Below are positions 53,198-64,000 of a stretch of 64,000 bases of DNA, in pieces. Within the stretch, counting starts at the first letter, position 1, and each line of letters begins with the position of its first letter. The position numbers and the translations under genes are program-made. Source of the stretch: Olsenella intestinalis. GTDB lineage: Bacteria; Actinomycetota; Coriobacteriia; Coriobacteriales; Atopobiaceae. The stretch covers positions 124,001 through 188,000 of the forward strand of contig NZ_JALGRK010000002.1 in NCBI RefSeq assembly GCF_023276655.1, read 5' to 3'. The notes beneath the pieces were generated by a model, which ran no database searches, was not told where the DNA came from, and saw only the letters and a program-made list of their open reading frames with translations.

Positions 53198-54445
53198 ATG
53201 GCATCTGAGATGATGGAAGCCCTCATGGCCCTCTGCCAGGAGAAGCATATCGACGAGCTCTACCTGATCGACCAGCTGGAGCAGTCGCTCGCCAAGAGCT
53301 ACGCCGAGGTCATGCACATGACCGACGGCGCGCGCGTCACCATCGACCGCTCGACCGGCAAGGTCTACGTCTACGAGCTCGTCCCGAAGGAGGAGTCCTG
53401 GGACGACGAGACCGGCCTCTACACGGAGTTCGACGAGGTCGACGTCACGCCGAAGGACACGAGCCGCACCGCCGCGCAGCACGCCAAGAGCGTGATCAAC
53501 GAGATCGTGCGCAACTCCGCGCGCCAGCAGATCTATGAGGAGTTCAGCCAGCGCATCGGCGACATCATCACCGGCACGGTCCTGCAGACCACGCCCGACT
53601 TCGCGTTCATCAAGATCCGCGAGAACGTCGAGGCCGAGCTGCCCTACTTCGACCAGCGCCGCTTCCCCGACGAGCGCAACGAGCGCCCCGCGGGCGAGCG
53701 CTACGCCCACAACCAGCGCATCCGTGCGATCATCATCGACGTGCGTGACCCGAGCAGCGGCCAGCCGCCCATCCGCGGCGAGCGCCAGCGTCCCTCGATC
53801 GTCGTCTCCCGCACGCATCCCGACCTCATCCGCAGGCTCTTCGAGCTCGAGGTCCCCGAGGTCTACGACGGCGTCGTGGACATCCGCTCGGTCGCCCGCG
53901 AGCCGGGCGTGCGCTCTAAGGTCGCCGTCTCGTCGATCGACGACCGCCTCGACCCCGTGGGCGCCTGCGTCGGCCCCAAGGGCAGCCGCGTGCGCACCGT
54001 CGTCTCCGAGCTCCGCGGCGAGCGCGTGGACGTCGTCCTGTGGAGCGACGACCCCGCCAAGTGCGTCGCCAACGCGCTCTCCCCGGCGCGCGTCTCCCGC
54101 GTCATCGTCGACGCCGAGAACAACTACGCGACCGTGATCGTTCCCGACGACCAGCTCTCGCTCGCCATCGGCAAGGAGGGCCAGAACGCCCGCCTCGCCG
54201 CGCGCCTGACCGGCATGCACATCGACATCAAGAACGAGTCTCTCGCCGCCGACATCATGCGCGAGATGCCCAAGGAGGTCGAGCAGGAGGCCGAGGAGGG
54301 CGAGACCCGCTGCGAGTACGTCGGCCCGACCGGCATCAGGTGCCGCAACATGGCGCGCCCCGGCTCGCACTACTGCGGCATCCACGAGAAGCTCGTCGAC
54401 CTCGACGACTCCTCGGTCACCGACGACCCCGACTCCCTGATCTAG
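53198..54445 (+). CDS. nusA: Transcription factor NusA with zinc-finger-like tail
   Basis: The 415-residue protein binds RNA polymerase and controls pausing, termination and antitermination. The N-terminal polymerase-binding domain (about 1-125) is followed by S1 (GDIITGTVLQ), then KH domains (DPVGACVGPKGSRV and LSLAIGKEGQNARLAARLTG). After the KH region there is an acidic stretch and then C372-x9-C382-x10-C393-x2-H396 (YCGIH), a zinc-binding-like cluster. The acidic AR repeats of enterobacterial NusA are absent. The ATG at 53198 follows AAGGAAGG. ylxR and the L7Ae-like gene often found between nusA and infB are missing; infB starts 60 bp downstream. Confidence 0.95.
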   Translation: MASEMMEALMALCQEKHIDELYLIDQLEQSLAKSYAEVMHMTDGARVTIDRSTGKVYVYELVPKEESWDDETGLYTEFDEVDVTPKDTSRTAAQHAKSVINEIVRNSARQQIYEEFSQRIGDIITGTVLQTTPDFAFIKIRENVEAELPYFDQRRFPDERNERPAGERYAHNQRIRAIIIDVRDPSSGQPPIRGERQRPSIVVSRTHPDLIRRLFELEVPEVYDGVVDIRSVAREPGVRSKVAVSSIDDRLDPVGACVGPKGSRVRTVVSELRGERVDVVLWSDDPAKCVANALSPARVSRVIVDAENNYATVIVPDDQLSLAIGKEGQNARLAARLTGMHIDIKNESLAADIMREMPKEVEQEAEEGETRCEYVGPTGIRCRNMARPGSHYCGIHEKLVDLDDSSVTDDPDSLI

Positions 54446-54505
54446 CGCGAAACGTCAGGTTCGCCCGCTAGCCCCGTTTCGCACACTCTAGAAAGGAAGT
54501 GTCCC

Positions 54506-57109
<2,604 letters not shown>

Positions 57110-57115
57110 GTGGAC

Positions 57116-57610
57116 ATGAAGCAGAACCGCAATTCCCGCCGCATCAACAAGCTTGCGCGCGAGAAGCTGGCAAGCATCCTCCTGTTCGAGGTCTCGGACC
57201 CGGACCTGGCGCTCGTGACCCTCACGAGCGTCGAGGTCTCGGTCGACAAGTCCGTGCTCAAGGCGTACGTGAGCTGCGACCGCGACCGCTACGACGAGGT
57301 GAGTGCCGCCCTGGCGCGCGCCAAGGGACGCATCCGCGGTCTTCTCGGCCACGCGCTCGACTGGCGCGTGACTCCCGAGCTGGTCTTCCAGATCGACACG
57401 ACCGCCGACGAGGCGGAGCGCATCGCACTCGCGCTCGAGAACGTGCCGGCGACGCTCGCCGTCGAGAAGGACGAGGCTGGCTACCCCGTGGCGCCTGCCG
57501 CTGACGGTGACGCCGACGAGGCCGATTCCGCAGACGAGGCCGACGAGGCCGACGACGGCGCCGAGCTCGACGAGGGCGCGGCAGACGGCGAGGTCGAGGC
57601 AGGTGAGTAG
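57116..57610 (+). CDS. rbfA: Ribosome-binding factor A with acidic tail
   Basis: The 164-residue protein supports 16S rRNA 5' end maturation and cold adaptation. A single KH-type domain fills about the first 110 residues (RINKLAREKLASILLFEVSDPDL is typical). From about 130 on, the chain is a tail of Asp, Glu and Ala that the usual 115-130 residue RbfA lacks. The ATG at 57116 is preferred over GTG 57110, which would leave almost no spacing from GGAG. It begins 6 bp after infB. Confidence 0.93.
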   Translation: MKQNRNSRRINKLAREKLASILLFEVSDPDLALVTLTSVEVSVDKSVLKAYVSCDRDRYDEVSAALARAKGRIRGLLGHALDWRVTPELVFQIDTTADEAERIALALENVPATLAVEKDEAGYPVAPAADGDADEADSADEADEADDGAELDEGAADGEVEAGE

Positions 57611-57614
57611 CCAC

Positions 57615-58652
57615 ATGGGCATCATGTACGACCCCGAGCAGGGCGAGCGCTTCGCCCGCATCGCCGAGCTGGTCGAGAAGAGCGACACGGTCGCGATCTG
57701 CGCCCACACCAGCCCCGACGGCGACGCGCTGGGCTCCACGCTCGCCCTCGAGATGGTGCTGCGTGCCAAGTGGCCGGAGAAGCACTACGTGAACCTGCTC
57801 GCCGACGACGAGCCGGTGCCGCGCATCTACTCGTACCTGCCGGGATCGGAGAACCTCGTGCCCGCGAGCTCGTTCGTGGGCTCGCCCGACCTGTTCGTGA
57901 GCGTCGACGTCTCGGTGCCCGCTCGCCTCAACCACGGCGAGGCCGTCATGCGCCGCGCCCGCATGCGCGCGATCATCGACCACCACCCCTGCGACGAGCC
58001 CGTGGCGGACGCCTGCATGATCCGCCCGAGCGCGGCCGCGGCGGGCGTGCTCGTGTGCGAGTTCGCCCTGTTCCTGGGCGTGGAGATCACCTCCGACATC
58101 GCGCGCTGCCTCTACTGCGCCATTGCGACCGACACGGGTCGCTTCCAGTACCAGAACGCGGACCCCGAGGCCTTCCGCGTGGCGTCGCTGCTCGTGAACG
58201 CCGGCGCCTCGCCCTCGGAGCTCTCGCTCAACGTGTACCAGAACTTCAGCCTGGCCTACCTGCACCTCGAGTCGCTGGTCATGGGCAGGATCACCACGTT
58301 CGCCGGCGGGCGCGTCTCGTACAGCTACGCCACGGCGGGCGACCTCAAGCGCACCGGCGCGAGCCTCGACGAGTGCGACGGCCTCGTGGACGCCGTGCGC
58401 AGCGTCGCCGGCTCCGAGGTGTCGCTCTTCCTCAAGGAGATCCCCGGCGGCAAGGTCAGGGGCAACCTGCGCTCCAAGACCGACCACGACGTCTCCGGCG
58501 TCGCCCGCGCGCTCGGCGGCGGCGGCCACAAGGCCGCGGCCGGCTTCACGATCGAGGGCGACATCGACGAGGCGCTCTCCGAGGCGCTTCCGCTCGTGGT
58601 CGCGCTCTTCTCGGACGCCGACGTTTCCGACGAGGGGTCGGACGCCAGGTGA
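57615..58652 (+). CDS. nrnA: DHH-family phosphoesterase, NrnA-like
   Basis: This 345-residue protein is a likely nanoRNase/pAp phosphatase that degrades very short RNAs and 3'-phosphoadenosine phosphate. The metal-binding motifs are H31-x3-D35-x-D37 (AHTSPDGDALGS), D122-H123-H124 (IDHHP), and ATDTGRFQ. The DHHA1 domain ends in GGGGHKAAAGF (H305). Length fits NrnA (about 310-350). The ATG at 57615 follows AGGTGAG, 4 bp after the rbfA stop. Its place between rbfA and truB is common in Gram-positive genomes. The substrate range is inferred from the family. Confidence 0.9.
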   Translation: MGIMYDPEQGERFARIAELVEKSDTVAICAHTSPDGDALGSTLALEMVLRAKWPEKHYVNLLADDEPVPRIYSYLPGSENLVPASSFVGSPDLFVSVDVSVPARLNHGEAVMRRARMRAIIDHHPCDEPVADACMIRPSAAAAGVLVCEFALFLGVEITSDIARCLYCAIATDTGRFQYQNADPEAFRVASLLVNAGASPSELSLNVYQNFSLAYLHLESLVMGRITTFAGGRVSYSYATAGDLKRTGASLDECDGLVDAVRSVAGSEVSLFLKEIPGGKVRGNLRSKTDHDVSGVARALGGGGHKAAAGFTIEGDIDEALSEALPLVVALFSDADVSDEGSDAR

Positions 58653-59575
58653 GGCGTGGTCAGAGCGGCATAAACTGCCTGCTTGCGGTCGACAAGCCCG
58701 TGGGCATGAGCAGCCATGACGTGGTCGGCCGCGTGAGGCGCGCGCTCGGCGAGCGTCGCGTGGGCCATGCAGGCACCCTCGACCCCGCCGCCTCGGGCGT
58801 GCTCGTGGTGGGCGTGGGCCAGGGCACGAGGCTCATGGGCATGCTCACGCAGGACTCCAAGAGCTACCTCGCCGAGATCCGCTTCGGCGCGGAGACCGAC
58901 ACCGACGACGCCGAGGGGCGCGTGGTGCGCGAGGCTGCCCTTCCCGCGGCCTGCGCCGACGTGGACTTCGCGCGCGAGACCGTCGCGCGCCTCGTGGGCG
59001 AGCACGACCAGGTGCCGCCCGCGTACTCGGCGATCTCCATCGGCGGCGAGCGTGCGTACAAGCGCGCCCGCGCGGGCGAGGACGTCGAGCTGCCCGCGCG
59101 CCACATCACGATCGAGGGGGCGATGCTCATCTCGGTCGCCGAGGAGGGCGCGGTCTGGACCTGCGCCTTTACCGTCTCTAAGGGCACCTACATCAGGAGC
59201 ATAGCGCGCGACCTGGGCCGAAGCCTTGGCTCGGCCGCGCATCTCTGCGGGCTGCGGCGCACGAGCTCGGGCTCGGTCGACGCCTCGTCCTGCGTGTCGC
59301 TCGACGACCTCGACGCGCGCGGCGCCGACGGCGTGGCCGAGCTTGCGCTCGACCCGGTGCGCGCGCTCGGGCTTCCGGTGCGTAGCCTCTCCGAGAAGGA
59401 GCGCGACGACGCCCTCTGCGGGCGCGCGATCTCGTGTGGGGCGGTCCGGGTCGCCGACGGCGGCCGCGTGACGCTCGTGTTCGGCTCGAGCGTCGTGGGC
59501 GTCTGGGAGCGCGACGGGTCGCGCCTGCGCTGCGTTGCGAACTTCCCCGCGGGCGTGAGCGGGGTGCGCGCGTGA
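58649..59575 (+). CDS. truB: tRNA pseudouridine-55 synthase
   Basis: The 308-residue enzyme makes pseudouridine at position 55 of the tRNA T-loop. The catalytic aspartate is D45 in GHAGTLDPAASGVL. The substrate-binding YLAEIRFGAETDTDDAEG and KGTYIRSIARDLG motifs are present, and a C-terminal PUA-like domain follows. The start is GTG at 58649, overlapping the nrnA stop (GTGA), so translation is probably coupled; no other start codon lies close enough in frame before LLAVDKPVGMSS. Confidence 0.94.
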   Translation: MRRGQSGINCLLAVDKPVGMSSHDVVGRVRRALGERRVGHAGTLDPAASGVLVVGVGQGTRLMGMLTQDSKSYLAEIRFGAETDTDDAEGRVVREAALPAACADVDFARETVARLVGEHDQVPPAYSAISIGGERAYKRARAGEDVELPARHITIEGAMLISVAEEGAVWTCAFTVSKGTYIRSIARDLGRSLGSAAHLCGLRRTSSGSVDASSCVSLDDLDARGADGVAELALDPVRALGLPVRSLSEKERDDALCGRAISCGAVRVADGGRVTLVFGSSVVGVWERDGSRLRCVANFPAGVSGVRA

Positions 59576-60633
59576 GCGGCGCCGCGCCTGGCGCGGGGGC
59601 CGGCCTGGCCGACGTCGTGAGGGAGAGCCTGCTTCTGGGCGACCGTCACGACACCGACCTCGTGCTCGAGGACGTCGCCTTGGGGCGCGTCGCGCGTCGT
59701 GCGGATGTGGCCCTCGGGGCGGACGTGCCGGCCGTGGTCTCGATCGGCGCCTTCGACGGCGTGCACGCGGGGCACCGCGCCCTGGCGGAGGCGACCGTCG
59801 CCGACGCCCGGAGCCGCGGCTGCCTCTCCGTCGCGCTCACCTTTGACCCCGACCCGGCAGACGTCCTCCCGGGTGCAGCCGCGGAGCCGCACCTCCTGGA
59901 GGTGGAGGACCGGGTGAGGGGCCTCGCTCTTCTCGGCTTCGACGCGGTCGTGGCACTGCGCTTCGACGACGCGCTGGCCGCGCTCGACCCCGCCGCCTTC
60001 GCGCGCGACTGCGTGCGCTCGCTCGTGAGCCCGCTCGCCGTGCATGTGGGGGACAACTTCCGCTTCGGCGCCCGCGGCGCGGGCGACGTCTCGACCCTGG
60101 CGGAGCTCGGCCGCGAGCTGGGCTTCGACGTGGTCGCGCACGAGCTTCTGCTTGACGCCGGCGAGCGCGTCTCGGCGAGTCGCGTGCGCGCGGCGGTCCG
60201 CGCGGGCAGGGTCGACCTCGCAAGGCGCCTGCTCGCGCGGCCCCACTTCGTGCGCGGGGAGGTCGTGCACGGCAGGGGAGAGGGCGCGTCGCTCGGCTTC
60301 GCGACCGCCAACGTGCGCGTGCGCGAGCTGTCGTGCCTGCCCGAGGGCGGCGTCTTCGCGGGCGCCGTGGTCCTGGGCGGGCGCGCATGGCCGGCCGCGA
60401 TCAACGTGGGCGCGCCGCCGACCTTCGCCGCGCCCGACGAACTCTTCCTCGAGGCTCACCTCATCGGCTTCGAGGGCGACCTCTACGGGCGCTCGTGCTC
60501 GGTGGTCCTTCTGAGCTGGCTGCGCGAGTCGCGGCCCTTCTCGTCCACCGAAGAGCTCGTTTCCGTGGTTCGCGGCAACATCGACTGGGTACGTACCAAT
60601 GTGGGAACAGAAGGTGTGGAGGTGTCCGCTTGA
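59572..60633 (+). CDS. ribF: Bifunctional riboflavin kinase / FAD synthetase
   Basis: The 353-residue enzyme converts riboflavin to FMN and FAD. The N-terminal adenylyltransferase motif is GAFDGVHAGH (59-68). The C-terminal kinase domain has HGRGEGASLGFATAN (233-247), where the usual GFPTAN proline is alanine, and ends with GDLYGRSCSVVLLSWLRESRPF. About 35 extra residues precede the usual start of the FAD synthetase domain. The GTG at 59572 overlaps the truB stop (GTGA). The next gene, dnaG, overlaps its stop in turn. Confidence 0.93.
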   Translation: MSGAAPGAGAGLADVVRESLLLGDRHDTDLVLEDVALGRVARRADVALGADVPAVVSIGAFDGVHAGHRALAEATVADARSRGCLSVALTFDPDPADVLPGAAAEPHLLEVEDRVRGLALLGFDAVVALRFDDALAALDPAAFARDCVRSLVSPLAVHVGDNFRFGARGAGDVSTLAELGRELGFDVVAHELLLDAGERVSASRVRAAVRAGRVDLARRLLARPHFVRGEVVHGRGEGASLGFATANVRVRELSCLPEGGVFAGAVVLGGRAWPAAINVGAPPTFAAPDELFLEAHLIGFEGDLYGRSCSVVLLSWLRESRPFSSTEELVSVVRGNIDWVRTNVGTEGVEVSA

Positions 60634-62672
60634 TTTCCGATGAAGACAAGGAGCGCGTGCGCCAGGCGTCTGACCTCCTGCAGATCGTCGGCGAGACCGT
60701 CGAGCTCAAGCAGAGGGGTCGCGACTTCTGGGGATGCTGCCCGTTCCATAAGGAGAAGAGCCCCTCGTTCCACGTCGTGCCGCAGAACGGGATCTGGCAC
60801 TGCTTCGGCTGCGGCGAGGGCGGCGACGTCTTCGCGTACATCATGAAGCGCGAGGGCCTCGACTTTCCCGACTCCATCCGCTATCTGGCCGAGAAGGCCG
60901 GCATCGAGCTCTCCGAGGAGCGCGGCGCCGCACGTCGCGGGCCCAAGCGCAACCGCCTGATCGAGTGCCTCGGCGAGGCCGAGAGCTTCTACTCGCTGCA
61001 GCTCATGCGCGGCAAGAGCGACGGCGCCGCCGAGGGCCGCTCCTACCTGGGCGGCCGCGGCTTCGGCTCGGCCGTCTGCAAGAGCTGGGGCCTGGGCTAC
61101 GCCCCCGGCCACGGCGCGCTCGTAGCGCACCTGCGCTCCAAGGGCTTCACCAACCAGGAGATGGTCGCCGCCAACCTCGCGCTCGACGGGCGCGGCAACA
61201 ACCTGCGCGACCGCTTCTTCGATCGCGTCATGTTCCCCATCCACGACGAGATGGGGCGCACCATCGCCTTCTCCGGGCGCGTCCTCACGCAGGGCAAGCC
61301 CGCCCAGGGCGGCAAGTACGTGAACTCGAGCGAGACCGCGGTCTTCTCGAAGAAGCGCCACCTGTTCGCCTTCGACCGCGCCAAGGAGTCGATGGCCGCA
61401 ACCGGCAAGGCCATCATCTGCGAGGGCTACACCGACGTCATGGCGATGCACCAGGCCGGCTTCACCAACACGGTTGCCACCATGGGCACCGCGCTCACCG
61501 CAGAGCACGTCAAGCTGCTCGACCGCTTCGCCAAGCGCCAGATCATCTGCCTGTTCGACGGCGACGCCGCCGGCCAGCGCGCGGCCGAGCGCGTGGTGCA
61601 GTTCATGGGCACGACGAGCGCCGACTTTGTCTGCGTGGTGCTGCCTGACAACCAGGACCCCATGGAGTTCCTCTCTTCGCATGACCCCAAAGAGATGGAG
61701 GAGCTGCTCGAACGCCCCACGGCCCTCATGAGCTTCGTCTTCGAGAAGAGACTCGCCGGATATGACCTGGCCGTGCCGGGGCAGCGCGTCGACTGCATGC
61801 GCGACATGGCGCAGCTGCTCGCGCCCCTCAAGGGCTCCTACCTGCTCGACCAGTACGCCCAGTCGCTCTCCAACTCGCTGTCGGTCGACGCGGGCGAGAT
61901 CAAGCGCCTCGTGAGCGAGGCCAAGGTCACGCGCCCGGACGACGTGGCACCTGCCCGCGGCGGCTCCCGCACGAGCGGGCGCGCCGCCTCCGGCCAGCGC
62001 GCCCAGGCGCGCCCGGCACAGCGCGGCGGCTCGGCCTCGGCCGCCGCACCCGCCGCCACGGCCGTGGTCGACGACGACCTCGACCGCTTCGCGGGCTACG
62101 ACTTCGCGGAGGGGGACCCCGACGATCCCTACGCCGACATGGGGCAGGCCGCCGCTGCTCCGGCCGCCACGTCCTTCTCGGCGGCGCCCGGCGTCGACCT
62201 CGGCGCGTTCTCCAAGGACATGCGCATGCAGAACGCGGCCGAGTGCGAGCTGCTCGCCATGATCGCGTCGCACCCCGACACGATGCGGCCCTACTCGGAG
62301 CGCATCGCCTCCTTCTCCTGGGTCGACCGCAGCCACGAGAACGTTGCGTGGGCCATGCTCGCCACGCCGCAGGGCACCTCGCCCATGGAGGTCGTGGCAG
62401 CCGCGGAGGCCGTCGAGCCCCAGGCCGCGAGCATCCTCGCGCAGGGCAGGCTCGAGAGCGAATCCACGCTCACGCATGCCCAGCGCGCCGAGTTCCTGCT
62501 CGACCTGATCGAGCTCTGCTCGTGCGAGCGCGAGGTCAGGCGCATCAGCGGCAACCTCACGGCCGCGTCGAGCACCGTGCCCGACGAGGACTCGCGCGCC
62601 CTCATGCAGACCGCCACTGAGCTGCAGAAGAGAATATATGGTCTTCGCAAGAGACTGTCTGGTTCGGTGTAG
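60630..62672 (+). CDS. dnaG: DNA primase
   Basis: The 680-residue primase makes RNA primers at the replication fork. The zinc-binding domain has C37, H40, C58 and C61 (CPFH and CFGC). The TOPRIM core has E265 in CEGYTD and DGD at 310-312. An Ala/Gly/Arg-rich linker (about 430-530) leads to a C-terminal helical domain that should contact the DnaB helicase. The TTG start at 60630 overlaps the ribF stop (TTGA) and has GGAGG 8 bp upstream. The frame continues upstream through ribF without family similarity. Confidence 0.95.
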   Translation: MISDEDKERVRQASDLLQIVGETVELKQRGRDFWGCCPFHKEKSPSFHVVPQNGIWHCFGCGEGGDVFAYIMKREGLDFPDSIRYLAEKAGIELSEERGAARRGPKRNRLIECLGEAESFYSLQLMRGKSDGAAEGRSYLGGRGFGSAVCKSWGLGYAPGHGALVAHLRSKGFTNQEMVAANLALDGRGNNLRDRFFDRVMFPIHDEMGRTIAFSGRVLTQGKPAQGGKYVNSSETAVFSKKRHLFAFDRAKESMAATGKAIICEGYTDVMAMHQAGFTNTVATMGTALTAEHVKLLDRFAKRQIICLFDGDAAGQRAAERVVQFMGTTSADFVCVVLPDNQDPMEFLSSHDPKEMEELLERPTALMSFVFEKRLAGYDLAVPGQRVDCMRDMAQLLAPLKGSYLLDQYAQSLSNSLSVDAGEIKRLVSEAKVTRPDDVAPARGGSRTSGRAASGQRAQARPAQRGGSASAAAPAATAVVDDDLDRFAGYDFAEGDPDDPYADMGQAAAAPAATSFSAAPGVDLGAFSKDMRMQNAAECELLAMIASHPDTMRPYSERIASFSWVDRSHENVAWAMLATPQGTSPMEVVAAAEAVEPQAASILAQGRLESESTLTHAQRAEFLLDLIELCSCEREVRRISGNLTAASSTVPDEDSRALMQTATELQKRIYGLRKRLSGSV

Positions 62673-62680
62673 TCAGAATT

Positions 62681-62689
62681 TGATATGAT
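62681..62689 (+). promoter_or_regulatory. Candidate rpoD promoter, extended -10
   Basis: TGATATGAT fits the extended -10 form (TG, one base, TATGAT) in the short dnaG-rpoD gap, 31 bp before the start codon. The -35 is weak. It would let rpoD be transcribed apart from dnaG. Confidence 0.45.
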
Positions 62690-62719
62690 TCCAAGCGCAC
62701 GTGCGTCGAAAGGATATTT

Positions 62720-64000
62720 GTGGCCACTAAGAAAGCTGCTACTGAAAGCGACAACCTCGGGCTCTCCGACGAGCTGCAGGTCGTCGTAGAGAAGCTCGTC
62801 TCGGGCGCCCAGTCTGGCGGGAGCGTCAGCGAGGACGAGATCCAGATTGCCATCGCCGAGATCGACGTCGACGACGAGGAGCTCTCCGGCATCTACGAGT
62901 GCATCCGCTCCAAGGGCGTCGAGATCACGGCCGACTCCGACGCGGCCGCGCCCGCCGTCCCCGGTGCCGCCAGCGACTCCGACGTCTCCGACATCGACGA
63001 CGACATCGACGACAACGATGACGAGGAGGGCGACGGCCTGGGCGACGACGAGGACGACGAGATGTCCGAGGCCCGCAAGGAGGCCCGCGTCGCCAACGAG
63101 GTCCTGCGCTCCGCACCGAAGTCCAAGTCTCGCAAGCGCTCCTCTCGCGCTCGCGCCCGTCGCACCGACAACGCGACCGTCATGCTCACGGGCGACCCCG
63201 TCCGCATGTACCTCAAGGAGATCGGCAAGGTCGACCTGCTGACCGCCTCCGAGGAGGTCGACCTCGCCATGAAGATCGAGGCCGGCTGCGCCGCGACCGA
63301 GAAGCTCGAGGCCTGCGAGAGGGGAGAGCTCGAGCTCAGGCGCGCCGAGCAGAGGCGCCTAATGCGCATCGAGCAGGTCGGCCTCGAGGCCAAGCAGGCG
63401 CTCATCAGCGCGAACCTGCGACTCACGGTCTCCATCGCCAAGCGCTACGTCGGACGCGGCATGCTCTTCCTCGACCTGATCCAGGAGGGCAACCTCGGCC
63501 TCATCCGCGCGGTCGAGAAGTTCGACTACAAGAAGGGCTTCAAGTTCTCCACGTACGCGACGTGGTGGATCCGCCAGGCCATCACGCGCGCCATCGCCGA
63601 CCAGGCCCGCACGATCCGCATCCCCGTCCACATGGTCGAGACCATCAACAAGCTCGTGCGCGTCCAGCGCCAGCTGCTGCAGGACAAGGGCCACGATCCC
63701 ACCCCGGAGGAGATCGGCGAGGCCATGGGCATCTCCGCCGACCGCGTCCGCGAGATCCAGAAGATCAGCCAGGAGCCCGTCTCCCTCGAGACGCCGATCG
63801 GCGAGGAGGAGGACTCCCAGCTCGGCGACTTCATCGAGGACGCGAGCGCCGTCGCGCCTCCCGAGGCGGCCAGTGACTCGATGCTGCGCGAGCAGATCGA
63901 GCAGGTGCTCGACAGTCTCGCGGACCGCGAGCGCAAGGTCATCAAGTTCCGCTTCGGCCTCGAGGACGGACACCCCCGCACGCTCGAGGAGGTCGGCCGC
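62720..64000 (+). CDS. rpoD: Primary sigma factor, 3' end outside window
   Basis: The first 427 residues of the housekeeping sigma-70 factor are visible. An N-terminal region 1.1-like part is followed by a very acidic stretch (about 90-115, [14 protein letters not shown]) and a basic stretch. Region 1.2 has [17 protein letters not shown]. Region 2 begins near 230 ([18 protein letters not shown], then [15 protein letters not shown], the -10 recognition helix). Region 3 follows, and region 4 starts ([13 protein letters not shown]) but is cut. The start is GTG at 62720 with GAAAGGA upstream. dnaG-rpoD adjacency is the classic macromolecular synthesis arrangement. Confidence 0.96.
   Translation, partial: MATKKAATESDNLGLSDELQVVVEKLVSGAQSGGSVSEDEIQIAIAEIDVDDEELSGIYECIRSKGVEITADSDAAAPAVPGAASDSDVSDIDDDIDDNDDEEGDGLGDDEDDEMSEARKEARVANEVLRSAPKSKSRKRSSRARARRTDNATVMLTGDPVRMYLKEIGKVDLLTASEEVDLAMKIEAGCAATEKLEACERGELELRRAEQRRLMRIEQVGLEAKQALISANLRLTVSIAKRYVGRGMLFLDLIQEGNLGLIRAVEKFDYKKGFKFSTYATWWIRQAITRAIADQARTIRIPVHMVETINKLVRVQRQLLQDKGHDPTPEEIGEAMGISADRVREIQKISQEPVSLETPIGEEEDSQLGDFIEDASAVAPPEAASDSMLREQIEQVLDSLADRERKVIKFRFGLEDGHPRTLEEVGR

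Overview
The window is about two-thirds G+C, uses GTG and TTG starts freely, and carries conserved housekeeping blocks beside very large LPXTG-like surface proteins built from InlB-type B repeats. This combination suggests a host-associated actinobacterium of the class Coriobacteriia (Olsenella, Parolsenella or Collinsella-like). That placement is inferred from gene content and style, not from a database search.

Layout. 1-4007: 3' part of a repeat-rich surface protein. 4150-5109 (minus): YegS/DagK-type lipid kinase, then tRNA-Gly and tRNA-Pro (minus). 5701-7032: glutamate dehydrogenase. 7276-11884: carAB behind a leader with a clear transcription terminator and a PyrR-site-like loop. 11885-12435: gene-free, holding two converging arrays of a 30-bp repeat. 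12436-12522: tRNA-Leu. 12588-15913: tig, clpP, clpX. 16112-16690: tag. 16903-31098: two tandem, largely identical surface-protein genes of about 7 kb (called A and B). 31215-32969 (minus): one gene joining a TcdA-type dehydratase to a TatD-type hydrolase. 33200-35887: valS. 36112-38271: secreted HELLH metalloprotease-like protein. 38531-52484: two more giant surface proteins (C and D) with B repeats and MBG/YDG-type repeats. 52676-64000: rimP-nusA-infB-rbfA-nrnA-truB-ribF, overlapping directly into dnaG and followed by rpoD, which is cut by the window edge.

How the genes fit together. Housekeeping blocks cover protein folding and proteolysis (tig-clpPX), nitrogen assimilation and carbamoyl phosphate (gdhA, carAB), tRNA charging and modification, and a long information-processing operon running from ribosome maturation to primase and the main sigma factor. 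The accessory content is a surface-adhesin locus: A-D share a signal peptide, an N-terminal module ending in SFSVYAIVG, a central domain that differs between family members, a stalk of repeats, and a C-terminal Thr-Gly-type sorting signal plus membrane segment plus Arg-rich tail. No sortase is present in the window. The most notable points are the swapped central domains and block-wise identity among A-D, the 30-bp converging repeat arrays, the TcdA-TatD fusion, and a zinc-finger-like tail on NusA.
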